A stretch of 45,561 nt of DNA from Symsagittifera roscoffensis (GCF_963678635.1 NW_026971408.1:1-45561); one strand, 5' to 3'. Positions 1-11,803 are shown, counted from the first letter of the stretch. Translations and numbers: made by a program. Notes: generated by a model not told the origin, from the sequence alone.

Positions 1-1132
1 CCTACGACTCAATAGATCAGAGCCGCTATTCAGTACAATACTAGAATTACACGGTATTTGAAGAGGACCTCGGAGAAGAGACGATCTACGACTAAATAGA
101 AACTTGCCATTTAGTTTCATGGTCGTACGGCAAAAGCCAACACAAACTTTCATATTTAGAACCTTACTAGCAATAAATTTGCAAACAAAAAATACTTGAA
201 GAAAATCTTCAAGAATAATTCAGGTGCTAAACAAATTTTATTATTGTACAATAACGATTGATAAAAACATCTCAAATCGTTCTCCTCGATTCTGCAGTAA
301 ATTCAAAAGAGATATCTGAAAAATATATATTCATTGAAAACAAAAATAAAAATCAGTACAAATGATCATAAATTATTAGTAAACATAAATCATCTTGTCA
401 TCTCCAGCCTCATCACCTAAACATTACAGCAATCATAAACCCACTAATATCATAAGAAACTAAATCTTTTTATCAAAATAAACTTCAAATTATTTAAAAA
501 GGATTATCCTAAATTTTATCCTCACTTAACTTAACTTTATTTCAACTTAAAATTAGATTATCAAGGCTTTCCTTGGATTGGATCTCAATTACATTTCTAA
601 ATTAAAAACTTTTGTCTTAAAGTTTCTTATTCTGATCATCAAGGCTTATCCTTGGATCAGATAGAACAATTTTGTTCTCTACCACCCACTTAACAAGTGT
701 CTAACGACCTCAAACGTCGATTCAATATCCAAAGCTTTCAAAAGACCCAGGACTAGTAGAAATTTTTCAACCACTCTAACCATTCTAATTAGGCTAAACA
801 GTGAAGAACTTCGGTTATTCATCCTTCACTTGACCCCTCCTCTTATATGACCCCGGATAAATCTTAAACTTAGTAACTTTAAAATATTATCTAACGAACT
901 ACTTGCGTTCTAATTATACCTGAACCTTGTGGATCGATTTACTATTCTCCAACCCTCATTACCCCTAAGTAAGATTAAGTAAGTTAACATCTTAACTTAG
1001 AATCGATATATACTTTTCTCTCCGACCCTACATAAAAGACCCAAGTCAGGCTAACCAAAAAATTGTAAGGACTAACAGTCTAGGATATTAAAATCACTAA
1101 TAAAATCCTTGCTTCCTTTCATCCTAAACCTA
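1..1132. other. Gene-free AT-rich leader of element 1
   Basis: No open frame longer than about 40 codons stands out. The stretch is AT-rich and rich in short homopolymers, and it lies directly upstream of the first ORF of the retroelement. It could contain the 5' LTR and leader, but reading it against 15,882-16,570 I found no long direct repeat to prove an LTR. Confidence 0.5.
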
Positions 1133-1477
1133 ATGTCACTAAAAAATTCAGGTAATAAACAAACAATTGTAATACACAACTGTGAAAAAAACAATCAAAA
1201 TTATGATCTTGTCATTACCCCACATACACAAACATTTGGATACATTCGAACAAAACGGCAAATAAAAAAAAATATAAGTAAACAAAGACAGATTACACGA
1301 AAAAGATTTTCAAAGAAAAGGAACGCAGTCTCCGAATCAGAAGTCAGTAATTTAGACGCACTCTATAAACTGAAAGAAACAGTAAATAAAAACTACCCAA
1401 TCCATGACCAATTATCTTTTTCTGACTCAGAAGCCACATCATACTCATCAAAACAAGGAAAAAGACGAATAAAATGA
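1133..1477 (+). CDS. Small basic ORF before gag, unknown
   Basis: This is a 114-aa ORF starting at ATG 1133, with an open non-ATG extension reaching back to 1109. It is uninterrupted, Lys/Arg-rich in the middle (around residues 45-70), and Ser-rich and acidic towards the end. I recognise no domain. It is the first ORF of element 1 and precedes the gag remnant by about 90 bp in a different frame. It may be a separate leader protein or the N-terminal part of gag cut off by a frame break. The unbroken frame in an otherwise ruined element is mildly notable, but a 114-codon open frame in A-rich DNA could be chance. Confidence 0.35.
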   Translation: MSLKNSGNKQTIVIHNCEKNNQNYDLVITPHTQTFGYIRTKRQIKKNISKQRQITRKRFSKKRNAVSESEVSNLDALYKLKETVNKNYPIHDQLSFSDSEATSYSSKQGKRRIK

Positions 1478-1567
1478 TTTACAAAAATAAACCAGTACAC
1501 TCATATAACTGGAATCAACCAATCAGACATATAGAACCTTACGTACTAACAGTTATAAAACGAAGAA

Positions 1568-2388
1568 ATGAGACATACTCAGAGCAATGAAAGTCCAGAC
1601 GAACACTCAGTTTTTCCATTTATCATCATTTCACTCACTGATGATAGAGGACAAACACAATTTTGTAATGATCTAATCGCAAATTTTCTTAAACAAGGAA
1701 CCAGCCCATGTAACGCAGAACTCCCCGAAATAAAAGTCAAAAGTATTTTGTTGATAATTATTTAAAAGGAATATGTAACCTAACACAACAATATGGAATT
1801 TACACCATAGAACTCAGTACACCAAGTAAATTTCATGGTAATTATGATATCCAAACAGATGATAATGAGATATAGTTTTCAAAAGTATTCACAGAATTTA
1901 TTAAAAACATACAGCACCTAAACTCACAAAGAGCGAATTCAATATTCACCAACGAAACTTTTGCAATAATATACAACAATTTATCTATATTAGAAAGAAC
2001 AGAAACACAAAGTACATCACCTCTTGAATCTTCAAAACACACAAAGGTGGGTAAAGAAGTTGCCGCATTCTCAGCATTTCTGAAGACAATCCGTGAAAAT
2101 CTTACCAGTAACAACGTCTCAAAAAATGCTAAAATTGATTTACAAAAAATTTTAGCGTGGTTCATAATTGATTATTTCACAAACAATATTGATTTAATTG
2201 CAGAAGCAAGAAAAAACTTTAGACCTCAAAGTACCAATGATGATACGGTCATTGCAGAGCAATCAGATTATCTTTGGGACCCTGATTGGTCTCACCCACT
2301 ATTTCTAAACTTTCCAGTAGATATCTCAAGTCAAGCAATTGATAAAATATCAATCCACAAAAATTACGTAAACTATTTCCACTTTTAA
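1568..2388 (+). pseudogene. Gag-like N-terminal remnant
   Basis: An ATG at 1568 opens a 65-codon frame. Coding sense then continues in a shifted frame from about 1743, meets a TAG at 1873-1875, and runs open to a TAA at 2386-2388. The 1876-2388 frame encodes about 170 residues of ordered, helix-prone protein with Trp and aromatic residues, unlike the low-complexity protein that follows. Its position before the capsid-like and zinc-knuckle segments suggests the N-terminal gag (matrix-like) region. No named domain is recognised, so the gag assignment rests on order. It is broken by at least one frame shift and one stop. Confidence 0.45.
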
Positions 2389-2516
2389 CAGATGCCACAT
2401 TTTAAAACTATATTTCATTCGTACCAGGTACACAAAATTATAGTTTAAATTCAACTGTTACACAACAGGGAAATCTAAATTGATCTCGAAATTTTACACA
2501 ACAAGATATTCAAATA

Positions 2517-3240
2517 GCATCACAATTAGTAAATGAAGAAATACTTGAAACAATAGCGACAACTACGCAACAAACATTCCACCAATGCATCCAAATCTTA
2601 CAACTACAACACCAAGACCCAAAAATCCAAAATTACCACAAATAATATTACAATCAACGGTTAAACCCTCGGTTGCTCCAAAATAATCACATATGGACTA
2701 TCAAACATATAGACCAATGACAAAACCATCAAAAACAAGAAAAACTTTTACAAGAAGTAATTTTGCGGAACACAATTTTAATTATTCAATCCATCACAAA
2801 CAACCCAACCCCCCGCAGAAATACACAAAATCATTCATTTTCACAAAAATTGAATCTTCCAAATACACCACAAAACCCAGTAAACTTTCAAGATCATCCA
2901 TATTCCCCACAAGATCGTAGTGAAACTTATCCATTTTTCCAACAAAATACACATAAACAACTAACACCCTACTATACAAACAGTTTATCATCCGATGATG
3001 ATGCTTATTTTCAACCAGATATTTTTGCACCTTATACCCAAGAATATGGTACGCAAAAACCCCGAAAAACTCAAACATCTCAAAATGTAAAAATTTACCC
3101 ACAAAACCCAGCTGACATACAAAACTACCAACCGTTACAGACGCAAAATCCAATCACCATACAATTTAATCAACCAGCACAACCACAAAACTCAGCTAAT
3201 ATGCATTGTTATCAACCAACTCAAATGTAATTTGAAATAC
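2517..3240 (+). pseudogene. Low-complexity Gln/Asn/Pro-rich gag segment
   Basis: The frame from 2718 to 3230 is open for about 170 codons and encodes a Gln/Asn/Pro/Thr-rich, probably disordered chain with Tyr-containing patches. An upstream stretch of similar character (2517-2714) is in the same gag-like context but interrupted by stops. It lies between the ordered gag N-terminus and the capsid-like segment. Disordered linkers are common in gag proteins of Gypsy elements, but low complexity means the frame itself carries little family information. The open frame on the opposite strand (2794-3153) is a shadow of this composition. Confidence 0.4.
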
Positions 3241-3419
3241 TGCTACCATATCATTTACAACAACATGAAATAACAAAAAGTCAACCTACAAATTTTTCAC
3301 AGACACCAAATGCCGCTGAATCACTACAAACGACGATGAATCCATACCTAATGGGTGGATCGTCGATCACGTCAAATAAATCATTGATGATATTTACAAG
3401 CACAGATTCTGAGTAATCT

Positions 3420-3737
3420 GTAGAAGATTATTTAAATGCAGTTACAGCAAATTCAATTTCAAATATAGGACCTGAAACAATTAACACACCACTTCACCAA
3501 AATTGGGTACATCGACGCACAGCGTTAATAAAAACAACACTTGATGGCGCGGCTCAAAAAGGATTTTCAGTTCTACCAATAGACATAAAATCAGATTGGA
3601 AAAGACTCACACAAGAATTTTCAAAAATGTTTGATTCTGATAGAAACAAACAACATCAAAGAGTTTTTTGTAATGAAGTTCGCAGATTACCAAATGAAAC
3701 AATTAAACAATTGGTAGTAAGAATCGAAAAACACTAG
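3420..3737 (+). pseudogene. Capsid-like gag segment
   Basis: The stretch is 105 codons of open frame with no start codon, between an in-frame TAA at 3414-3416 and a TAG at 3735-3737. The protein is helix-rich, with a tryptophan-containing helix and then the pattern F-x3-F-D-x9-R-V-F and a Leu/Ile-rich amphipathic helix. This resembles the C-terminal capsid region of Ty3/Gypsy gag (the Retrotrans_gag type fold), which precedes the zinc knuckle as it does here. The assignment is inferred from order and helical character rather than from a diagnostic motif. Confidence 0.5.
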
Positions 3738-3927
3738 TTCGAAAAGCACATTCACTCAACACACATGAGTACAAAAACACAAAAATGACGGAAATTCTGA
3801 TGATGACTCTGACACCCCAGCTAAGAAAAATAGCTATTAAAAAAGAGCATCACATCCTTCCTCAATTCGAGAACCTGATTAAGACTTTAGAAAACAAGTC
3901 GATAAATTAGAACAGGCAGAAATCACA

Positions 3928-4677
3928 ATGAAACTTGAAAAAACAGAAAATCTCAAACTACAATATGTTAACAGGATAAAAACAAATACTACCCATTTAA
4001 ACAATATTCAAAACTCAGATGTAGATCTATCTGAAAAAATTACTGAAATCTTGAATATATGTGAGAAAAACCCAAACTTCCAAGGTAAACCATCTTTTAA
4101 GAAGTGGTGTAATTATTGCCGACGATTCGGGCACAGTATTGCCGAATGTAGACAAAAACAACAAGACAAACAAAATAAACCACAATAATACAAAGAACCA
4201 AATAAATCATTCTATCAGTACATGAAAAAAGACCAAAATATGACAAACAAAAAATACAGAAAAATAACAGCTCTGGAAAACCACTTCCAGGCAACTCGAA
4301 CTACACGAGAAACCAATCACCATATAACTCAAATTATAGAGGTAGATCTCCAGAACAAAGAAATTCACGAAATTTCTCACAAAATAGATATAGTCGATCA
4401 AATAGTCAAATTAACCAATATCGAAATAACTATTCACGATCGAATTGAAACACAACATAATTTGTTTCTGCATCCAGTTCCCATTCAAACCCCAGGAATA
4501 GGTACTATTCCAACAGTGGGTCACGAAACTCATAGAAGTTATTCAAATAATCGAAATCAATATTATCAACACAACAGATCAACAAATAATTCGTACAATA
4601 AATCAAATTATCAAAGACCTAGTAACAAATACCAAAATAGATCAAGAAACAATTCACAAAATCGAAACTCAAGGTAA
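3928..4677 (+). pseudogene. Gag nucleocapsid with one CCHC zinc knuckle
   Basis: One reading frame runs through this block, interrupted by a TAA at 4186-4188. At 4108-4149 it encodes C-N-Y-C-R-R-F-G-H-S-I-A-E-C, a perfect C-x2-C-x4-H-x4-C zinc knuckle of the retroviral nucleocapsid type, which binds genomic RNA. After the stop the same frame gives a long Arg/Asn/Ser/Tyr-rich basic tail (4222-4677), consistent with an RNA-binding region. The same frame continues, with stops at 4675, 4816, 4858 and 5221, into the protease, so gag and protease may have been read in one frame. The knuckle itself is intact. Confidence 0.85.
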
Positions 4678-4860
4678 AACAATAGACAAAGAAATTATTC
4701 CCAATCTCCTCACAGGAATAATTACCGTTATCCAGATTCACAACATAGATATAGAGGCAATACACCGAAGCATCAAAGACAAATTAACCAAGTACAAAAA
4801 ACTGAAGAATCAACTTGAGAACCACTTGCTATCGATGATACAGGAAGCACCGATTTATAA

Positions 4861-5613
4861 TTAAATCACATTAATTACGAATCGACAGACAGCGAAAGTG
4901 ATACAAATAACACCATCTCAGTAAATATGATAACGGTTGAAAATGACTATGAACCTATCATATATGAACAACCCGTCAGTTCACACATTTATGAAAATCA
5001 CTTGGAACTTTTTCATAATTACTATACTAGACCCATTATTAATAAGATACCAATCACACAAGAAGTAAATCAAATCGACACTGTAATCGAACTCGATGAA
5101 AAAGACAAAATACAAGGCTCAAGTACAACTCATATCTATCAAAACATACAAAAAAAACAACCAAGAGAAAAAATTTGGACAATCAAATTTCTTTTAGAGA
5201 GCCCAAAAAATAAAGATTTTTAACCAACAGACCTTGAAATAGATTTTTTAATCGACCCAGGGGCAGAATCAAATATTATTAATATTCCCACTTGGAATGA
5301 AATAAAAACCTTACTTCCAAACTTAAAACCTATGAAAACAGCCACTAAGTTAGCAACAGCACAAGGATCAACGCTAATCAATCATGGAAAAATCCAAATT
5401 TTCCTTGTCCCCACTAGAACAATAGAACAAAACAAAATTTTGACCAAACCGTTTAAACAAATGTTTCACATAACAGATATAACACACAATATCACTGGCA
5501 TACCGTTCATAACTAAATATATACCAACAACAAACATCTCAAATAGTAAAATCCAAATAAAAGATAAGTATACAAGAATGAAAAACACAGTTTTACATTC
5601 TTTCAGAGATTAA
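4861..5613 (+). pseudogene. Retropepsin-type aspartic protease
   Basis: This is the same frame as the zinc knuckle. After an acidic, Asp/Glu/Tyr-rich stretch and a TAA at 5221-5223, the frame is open to a TAA at 5611-5613. It encodes F-L-I-D-P-G-A-E-S-N-I-I with the catalytic Asp codon at 5254-5256. Retropepsins normally have D-T/S-G here, so the Thr/Ser position is Pro. About 75 residues on lies a second beta-rich part with a flap-like segment. The enzyme would cleave the Gag-Pol precursor. The stop at 5221 and lack of a clean start make this copy non-functional. Confidence 0.7.
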
Positions 5614-6187
5614 ATAAACAACCACTAATTTTCTCAAATTTCTACCATATTTATAATCAATAACGAAAATATTTGAAACCATCCTCAGGAAATGTAAATA
5701 ACTTTTCAATCAAACAAGTTCATCAATATGATAAAAATCAAAACAAGCAACAACTTTTCATGTCAGACCTCGAATTCAAACATATCCATAAATTTTTTCG
5801 GATAACAATATCATCCATAAAATATATGAAAACTCAAACCCTGACATTATTTCATTACACGTAAAAATTAATTCCCCGTATCAAATAACATTATCTCTAG
5901 GACTCATAGGATATTTAGAAACAAACGCTACCATTTCACCCACAAACGAAGTAGCATATCGATTCAATAACATATTAGAACTACTAGATATTTGCCAATC
6001 AGCAATTCTTGATGAAGTTTTATAAATAGATAATATGATAAAGAACGAAAAAAAATACATAATATTTTACAAAAAAAAATTTTTTGAGCCAACATTTTAT
6101 ATATCACATTATACAGAAGAACAGCAAAAAAAATAATTTTTAACACTCTCAAAGAACACGAAACGAATTTGCAAACTATCCAAATTA
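5614..6187 (+). pseudogene. Pol linker between protease and RT, broken
   Basis: Coding sense is patchy here. The clearest open piece is about 5838-6024, which reads as an ordered protein with two Leu/Ile-rich strands followed by a helix. It lies where Gypsy pol proteins have the protease-RT connector. No motif is recognised. Several frame changes and an A-rich run at about 6062-6077 interrupt it. Confidence 0.35.
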
Positions 6188-7095
6188 TTGCTGATATACC
6201 CAATAGCTTACTCAACCTCCAAATTTGATGTCAGAAAAGTAAATTCACCATTACCTTTACCCTTAAAACCTGATGCAGTTTTCAAAAAACAAAGAGCAAG
6301 CAAAGTACCAAAACATTTACATGATAAAATAAACCGATTACTTGACATTTTAGAAAAATACGAATATATATATCTCCCGTAAACAAAGAAGAACAACCAA
6401 AGGGAAACACCTTTAAGACCCCAATTATCATCCAAGCTAAAGGATAATCACTGAAAATAGTTCTAGACGCTAGATATCTCAATTCACTAATTGACAAATC
6501 AAAATTTAATTGGCCCATTGAACCCATTCAAGTAATTTTAACAAAAATAATGGAAAATATTTCACAACCGCAGATATGAGTAGTGCATACAATCGAATGC
6601 CACTAGATGAACAGTCACGACGAATAACACAATTCGTTAATGGAAATCAACAATATGAATTCAAAAGATCTTTCTATGGAACTTCCATAGGACCAGCAGC
6701 TTTTTCAGCTTGTATGAGTCAAATTTTTAGACCACTCATACTCAAGAAAAATTCAATCACATTTTTGACGATGTTTTCATGCAGTGACAAACTAAAGATG
6801 AAATGTTCTTAGTCTTAGAACATGTCATCGAATATTCCAAAACGAAAACTTGAAAGCAGCCCCGGATAAATCGCACTTTTTTCTAACACGCGTAAAGTTT
6901 CTTGGACACATTATTGAAAGAAACACTATAACTCCATTAAAATTAAGTATCGACGCAATTCAAAAACTTCAACCACCTGCAAATAACACGAAAATCCAAG
7001 AATTCTTTGGAACGTCGAATTTCTGAAGCAAATATGCATACAAAATGCAACTATACTTAAGACCTTTCTAAAACATCCTCCGACAGCAAAATAGT
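6188..7095 (+). pseudogene. Reverse transcriptase, decayed
   Basis: Fingers: about 6188-6382, then a shifted frame with V-L-D-A-R-Y-L-N near 6460-6485. Palm motif A: T-A-D-M-S-S-A-Y-N, with the catalytic Asp codon at 6573-6575, followed by a long conserved block to about 6760 (Gly/Pro-rich S-I-G-P-A-A-F motif B). The catalytic D-D-V of motif C can be read near 6768-6776 only in a frame shifted by one base relative to motif A. Thumb and connection: about 6842-7060, with two in-frame stops (a TGA and a TAA). This is a Ty3/Gypsy-type RT that once copied element RNA to DNA; it is inactivated by frame breaks and stops. Confidence 0.85.
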
Positions 7096-7096
7096 T

Positions 7097-7657
7097 TTGA
7101 ATGGACTATCACGATTTGAAGAAATTGAAAAAAAAAAACGTTCAACAGAACAAATATCAAACACAATTCCAGATCCAAATCAACCATTCTACGCAATGTG
7201 CGATGCTTCAAACTTTGGCATCGGCGCAGCATTATTACAAGCACATAATAGATCAAATAAGTTGAATCTCAATTCAACAAATTCCCGCTTATTTACACAA
7301 GCCGAACTACGACTCTCTACCCTCATGAGAGAAAGTACAGCTATAACAAATACAATTACAGATTACGAATTTCTGATACTTGGATCGAAACATCCAACCA
7401 ATTTATTTACAGATCACAAAACAATTATATTTCTTTTCCCACAGAAATCAAATCCAAACCATAGAGTTTATAGATTTCAATTAATTTTGATGAAATTGCC
7501 AAACCTACATATAGTTTGGACAGTAGGAAAAAATCTTGCATTACCAGATACATTAAATAGAAGCACGCCACCTGAACCACTTACACGAAAAACTACAGTT
7601 GAAATACCACAAAATATCAAATTTTATCTTGCAAAAGAGGAACATCAACACGATTAG
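7097..7657 (+). pseudogene. RNase H domain of element 1
   Basis: This frame is open from a TTG at 7097 for 186 residues. It encodes C-D-A-S-N-F-G-I-G-A-A-L-L (Asp36 is the first catalytic acid), a second acid in an L-R-x-S-T-L-M-R-E-S helix, and F-T-D-H-K (third acid). These are the usual D-E-D residues of Gypsy RNase H, which degrades the RNA strand of the RNA:DNA hybrid. The domain is unusually complete, and the catalytic set is present. It is in a different frame from the preceding thumb segment, so it could not be made as part of an intact Pol here. Confidence 0.85.
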
Positions 7658-7755
7658 AACGCAAATATGCAGTAAAAACTGACTTGATCAATCACGAATA
7701 AATAATTTTCAGTATTTTCCGCTTTGTCTAGATTGTCAAAACAATCATTACGAAG

Positions 7756-9124
7756 TTGATTTTATTAGGAACATCCACATTTCAACCAATTTTATATTCA
7801 CATTGGATACAAAACAAAACTCAACAAAAGAAAATAAACAACAACCACACAAAAAAAAATCCTTTCCCTTTAATAGAAAAAGAAAATCTAACTGATAAAA
7901 TAAATTTATCAGGACCACCAACAAATGACCCAAAATACACAGTTAATCAAGTTTTTAATCTTCATGACCCACTCGATACAATTCCACTATCAAAAATTGA
8001 AGTCGAAGAAACTTTTTTACCACCAACAGAAAAAGTTACACCACCCCTATTACAAAAATACCAGAACTTTGACCAGGTCATTAGACAACTCAAATCATGG
8101 CACAAATTTAAAACAAAACCAACAAAAGCTGATACTAAAATCTTAGGAAATAAAACATTTCTCCGATATTTTAGAAATTTTAACAGTACAACTATAAATG
8201 AAAAGACAGATCTTTTAGAATATCATTTAACTGATTTTGAAGTCCCCTGTCTCCCTATAAGTATGATGTTGATAGCTTTCAACATATCCCATACACAATA
8301 TACCAAAGGACACTCAGGATCAGAAAAAACATAATCAAATTTTACAAAAATTTTCTACTTTCCAAATGCCCCAATTTGGATTAAAGTTTTATGCAACGAT
8401 TGTATAATATGTCAATTAAATAAACTTTATCCCCATCAAAAACAGATAACACTAAAACAAGATTTTAAAGGAAAAGGTCTATATTTTAATCATCGAATTT
8501 CTTTTGACACAAAAGGACCAATTTCACCATCCTCTGAAGGAAATTCCTACATTATGGTCATTGTTGACGCATTTACACACAAGTAGTACTCAATCTTGTA
8601 CCACATTGTATTGCTTATTTTGCATATACGACACTCTACGAACATTGGATAGCTAAATTTGGATTACCCGAAATAGTTGTCACAGATAATGGCACAGAAT
8701 TTATAAATATTGAAATCATCACATTATGCCACTTGTATAACATCAAGCACAAACCACGTACGTCTCATGCACCGTGGACAAACGGATTAGTCGAAGGTAT
8801 GAACCGTTCACTACAAGAATACCTCAGTTATATCATTAATGGAAATGATACACGATACACTCAATGATCAGCAGACGTAAAATTATTTCCCTATACAATT
8901 CACAAATAACCACAACTTTAGGAATGTCACCATATAAAATGGTTTTTAATCAACAGCCAAGAAAACCAATTATGTTCACAGCAAACGCTCACAAAAACAC
9001 ACAAGGCCATTGTCAACCAAATAAAGGTTCAATGTGTTATAATCTATCATTACACACACATGATGAAGATCACTTTCATTATCCACAAACTCTAAAATTA
9101 GCTTCCGGTACATTCACCAAATAG
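7756..9124 (+). pseudogene. DDE integrase of element 1
   Basis: A 192-codon frame (7756-8334) ends with the two His of the zinc finger (H-T-Q-Y-T-K-G-H). After a TAA at 8332-8334 the same frame gives C-N-D-C-I-I-C and then S-F-D-T-K-G-P (first catalytic Asp), up to a TAG at 8584-8586. A shifted frame (8587-8867) carries V-T-D-N-G-T-E-F (second Asp) and L-V-E-G (Glu), with exactly 35 residues between Asp and Glu, the D,D-35-E spacing. Another shift (8864-9124) gives the core's last helix region. The integrase joined cDNA to host DNA; the catalytic residues survive, but three frame breaks or stops separate them. Confidence 0.88.
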
Positions 9125-9177
9125 ATCTTAAACAGAGATAAAAACATATTGAAATTTAACAAAAACTAACAAAAAAA

Positions 9178-9689
9178 TTGTTACAAAGGCAAAATATAAA
9201 CAACCAAATTATTTCACGTTTTATGCCAGCCACAGATTTAAAAATAGGAACATTTATTTTAGTACCAAATTTTAACACACAAAAAGGAATTTCTAAAAAT
9301 TAAAACCACTTCGAAAAGGACCATAACAATTAATTGACAAACCTACTGAAGTAACATACAAACTCACTGATACTACTGAGAAAGAAAATGTTCAACATCG
9401 CAACAACTTATTATCTTATTACCCAAAAGAATACGCACTACGCGAACTAACTCAATTATATACTTCCACAGGTTTAAAAATTGTTCAAAACAATACAAAA
9501 ACAGAACAAAATCAAACAGCTAATGACAAAAGCAACAAAAATCAAATCATTATCATCTTAGAACAGACAACAACTCAAAAAGAGAGACAAAGTAGAAAAA
9601 TGACAGAAAAAAACTTGCCACAAGATCAAAAAGAAAAATCAGAACATAGAGAATCATCACGACTTAGAAGTCAACCACGTAAAAATTAA
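9178..9689 (+). pseudogene. Integrase C-terminal tail (GPY/F-like) of element 1
   Basis: The first piece (9178-9303) reads L-K-I-G-T-F-I-L-V-P-N-F, an SH3-like beta strand typical of integrase C-terminal domains. A shifted frame then gives P-L-R-K-G-P followed by a TAA (9327-9329). From there it is open to 9689 with a V-T-Y-K-L-T strand, and it ends in a Lys/Arg/Gln/Ser-rich basic tail and a clean TAA. The order R-K-G-P...Y-K-L is the GPY/F module of Gypsy integrases. The stop at 9687-9689 is the natural end of pol. Confidence 0.65.
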
Positions 9690-10326
9690 AAAACATTCAT
9701 CCCGCAATATAAAATACTGAGGAAAGTTGAATTTCAAAAACAACTTTAATTTCAAATTCATAAATTATATCCTTTTCAATCATTTTGAACTCTCATATTT
9801 TCGTAATAACATGCTGAGACACTTTGATAAATTCCAGTTCAAATTCAGCCAATGGAAGTCACTCAAACTCGTCGCCTTCAATATCTCTAACACAAACTAA
9901 TTAGCCGACAGATACCAATCTCCAGGCATATCTATAACTATAACTTTATAACCTCCAGGTCAAAAATAAGCTTTTCGCTATAACTAAAATAACACCACTT
10001 CAATATAAAAACCAGCCCCTATCAAATAATGCAAAAATCAACAATGTCTTCCCAGCTTAGACCTCATAAACCCTCCAACTAAAAATAGCAAATTAGCCTA
10101 AAGTAGAAAAAAAACATGATCAATTGGCCAAAAGTACAAAAATACCCCAAATTATCCGGCAAATAAAAACAAAAATAAGAAGACCTTCCCAACACCATAA
10201 AATAAGCCCCCAACAAATTTTCACAAAACTCAACCCACTTGTCAAAAAATCAATAAAAAATCCGACCACACTTGAAAATCTCCTCAAAAGTTTAAAAAAT
10301 ATTCGACGAAACGAATCACTTCTTAA
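9690..10326. other. Spacer between pol and accessory ORFs
   Basis: No convincing gene was seen. A Lys-rich 72-codon frame without an ATG (from TTG 10124) and a short ATG frame at 10116 overlap in this A-rich DNA, and neither can be preferred. In retroviruses the splice acceptors for downstream ORFs would lie in such a region, but I cannot identify one. Confidence 0.4.
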
Positions 10327-10533
10327 ATGCTTCTTTCTATAACAGTCGATACAAATCAAACAGTCAAACAAATAATCATAAATCTTTTCATAGTATTTTC
10401 TGTTCTATTCAAACGTTTGCTAATATTTTATCATATTTTTTTTCTAATTTTCTATTCCCTATTTGAATTTTATCTCCAACTTTCCCAAATCCTTGACCAC
10501 ATTCACTGGTACGATAACTCAAAATCTATTTAA
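10327..10533 (+). CDS. Small hydrophobic ORF, unknown (68 aa)
   Basis: The ORF starts at ATG 10327 and ends at TAA 10531-10533. After about 15 polar residues, the middle (about residues 18-52) is dominated by Leu, Ile, Phe and Tyr with one Lys-Arg pair near residue 29, compatible with one or two membrane segments. The stop codon directly abuts the ATG of the next small membrane-type ORF. Function unknown. It could be an accessory or viroporin-like protein of element 1, or a chance frame in T-rich sequence; the local switch from A-rich to T-rich composition is itself a sign of membrane coding. Confidence 0.4.
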   Translation: MLLSITVDTNQTVKQIIINLFIVFSVLFKRLLIFYHIFFLIFYSLFEFYLQLSQILDHIHWYDNSKSI

Positions 10534-10701
10534 ATGATACGAACTATTTTCAGTCGAAAAGATATCTTTCTTTTGTTCATATTTTTTCTCACATTCTTGA
10601 CATCCCTAATCATAACAATGTGCAAATGTACAAAGAAGGCAGCAGTCACATTTGCCCTAGCAACTATTCTTTCAATTCTTTTTATTGAAAAATACTATTA
10701 A
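10534..10701 (+). CDS. Small two-segment membrane-type ORF (55 aa)
   Basis: This intact 55-aa ORF starts at ATG 10534, immediately after the TAA of the preceding ORF, and ends at TAA 10699-10701. It has a short basic N-terminus (Arg3, Arg8, Lys9), a hydrophobic segment at about residues 11-29, a polar hinge C-K-C-T-K-K at about 31-36, and a second hydrophobic segment at about 38-50. That is a hairpin membrane protein layout. No family is recognised. It sits between pol and the envelope-like region of element 1, where complex retroelements place accessory genes. I infer an element-encoded membrane peptide; chance cannot be excluded. Confidence 0.4.
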   Translation: MIRTIFSRKDIFLLFIFFLTFLTSLIITMCKCTKKAAVTFALATILSILFIEKYY

Positions 10702-10739
10702 AAACATAAATTCTAAAAAGATAATCACTCAAACACATT

Positions 10740-11803
10740 TTCGAAATTGCTAACAAACCACCACCTAAACAGCGCCCACCACAATCTTCTCAAGAAAGTC
10801 CGGTAACACCTACAACCACCCAAAATCCTCAAACATCAACACGCATTTCCTTTCAAGATAACCCATACACTTTTGAAGAGCGACACGCACGTTTATCAGA
10901 GCCATTAGAACCAGTCCATCGACAAGCACCCTTAAGTGAACCAACATATATTTAATATCCCACCTTACAAGAAGACTTAAATTGAGTGGGACAAATTAGT
11001 CAAAGTCAAAATACACTTGCAATGAATAGACAAATTATACATCCAAGACGAAACAGGAATTTTCAAACTCCCAGAGTTCAATTTACTATACCTCAGTCTC
11101 CAACACTAACTACATCAGAACTTTCTAACAGTACATTACCAGATACCCCTACCTTTACTTCACAACATAGTATTTCAAATAATCCATCATATTGTCTAGG
11201 TTCAACCCAAACATCAAAACAAATTCGTGAAAATCCTTTTAACCCCCCAGAATCTACTGAACGCTTACCATATTGGACTTCACAATCAAAAACTCAGGGT
11301 GAACCCAATTTAGTACACGAACCAATAGACATTTCTTCTGATACAACACCATCATCCCTACCAGAAACACTTTCATTTCTATCGACACCATCTTTAAGTC
11401 AATTTTCACCAACACTTTTTGCCTTAAATTTTCCAAATAATCTTGACGCTCGATACAGAGAACAATCATTGTCAAACATCCCTTTAAGGTTAGATTGGAA
11501 CACTTTCGTTGCACCTCGCCCACTATTTGGCCAACACCAAGAAATAACCGACTCCATATTTGGGCACTTTATAGATTACAATATAGACAGGATATCCACG
11601 AAAATATTCGACAACATAGTATTCAAATACTTCAACAAAATAGTCTCCAACTAAAATTTGAAATCACAGTCAAACCTAATAAAATTGTTCAACACTCTTT
11701 TTCCCTAAGTCCACCGAATTTAACAGCTCAATCACTACCTCCCCCATTTATAACAACTGAAGTAATTTATAAATACGACAGATACAAAAAAAAACACGAT
11801 TGA
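10740..11803 (+). pseudogene. Ser/Thr/Pro-rich accessory ORF, unknown
   Basis: One frame runs from about 10740 to a TAA at 11652-11654 with two internal stops (TAA 10953-10955 and TGA 10983-10985). The 222-codon part starting at GTG 10986 is uninterrupted. The chain is rich in Ser, Thr, Pro and Gln, like a disordered or glycosylatable region, and becomes more ordered after about residue 150 with a W-N-T-F-V motif. Near 11575 coding sense appears to slip into the frame ending at 11803. No domain is recognised. It lies between the small membrane ORFs and the envelope-like ORF and could be its upstream part or a separate protein. Confidence 0.45.
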
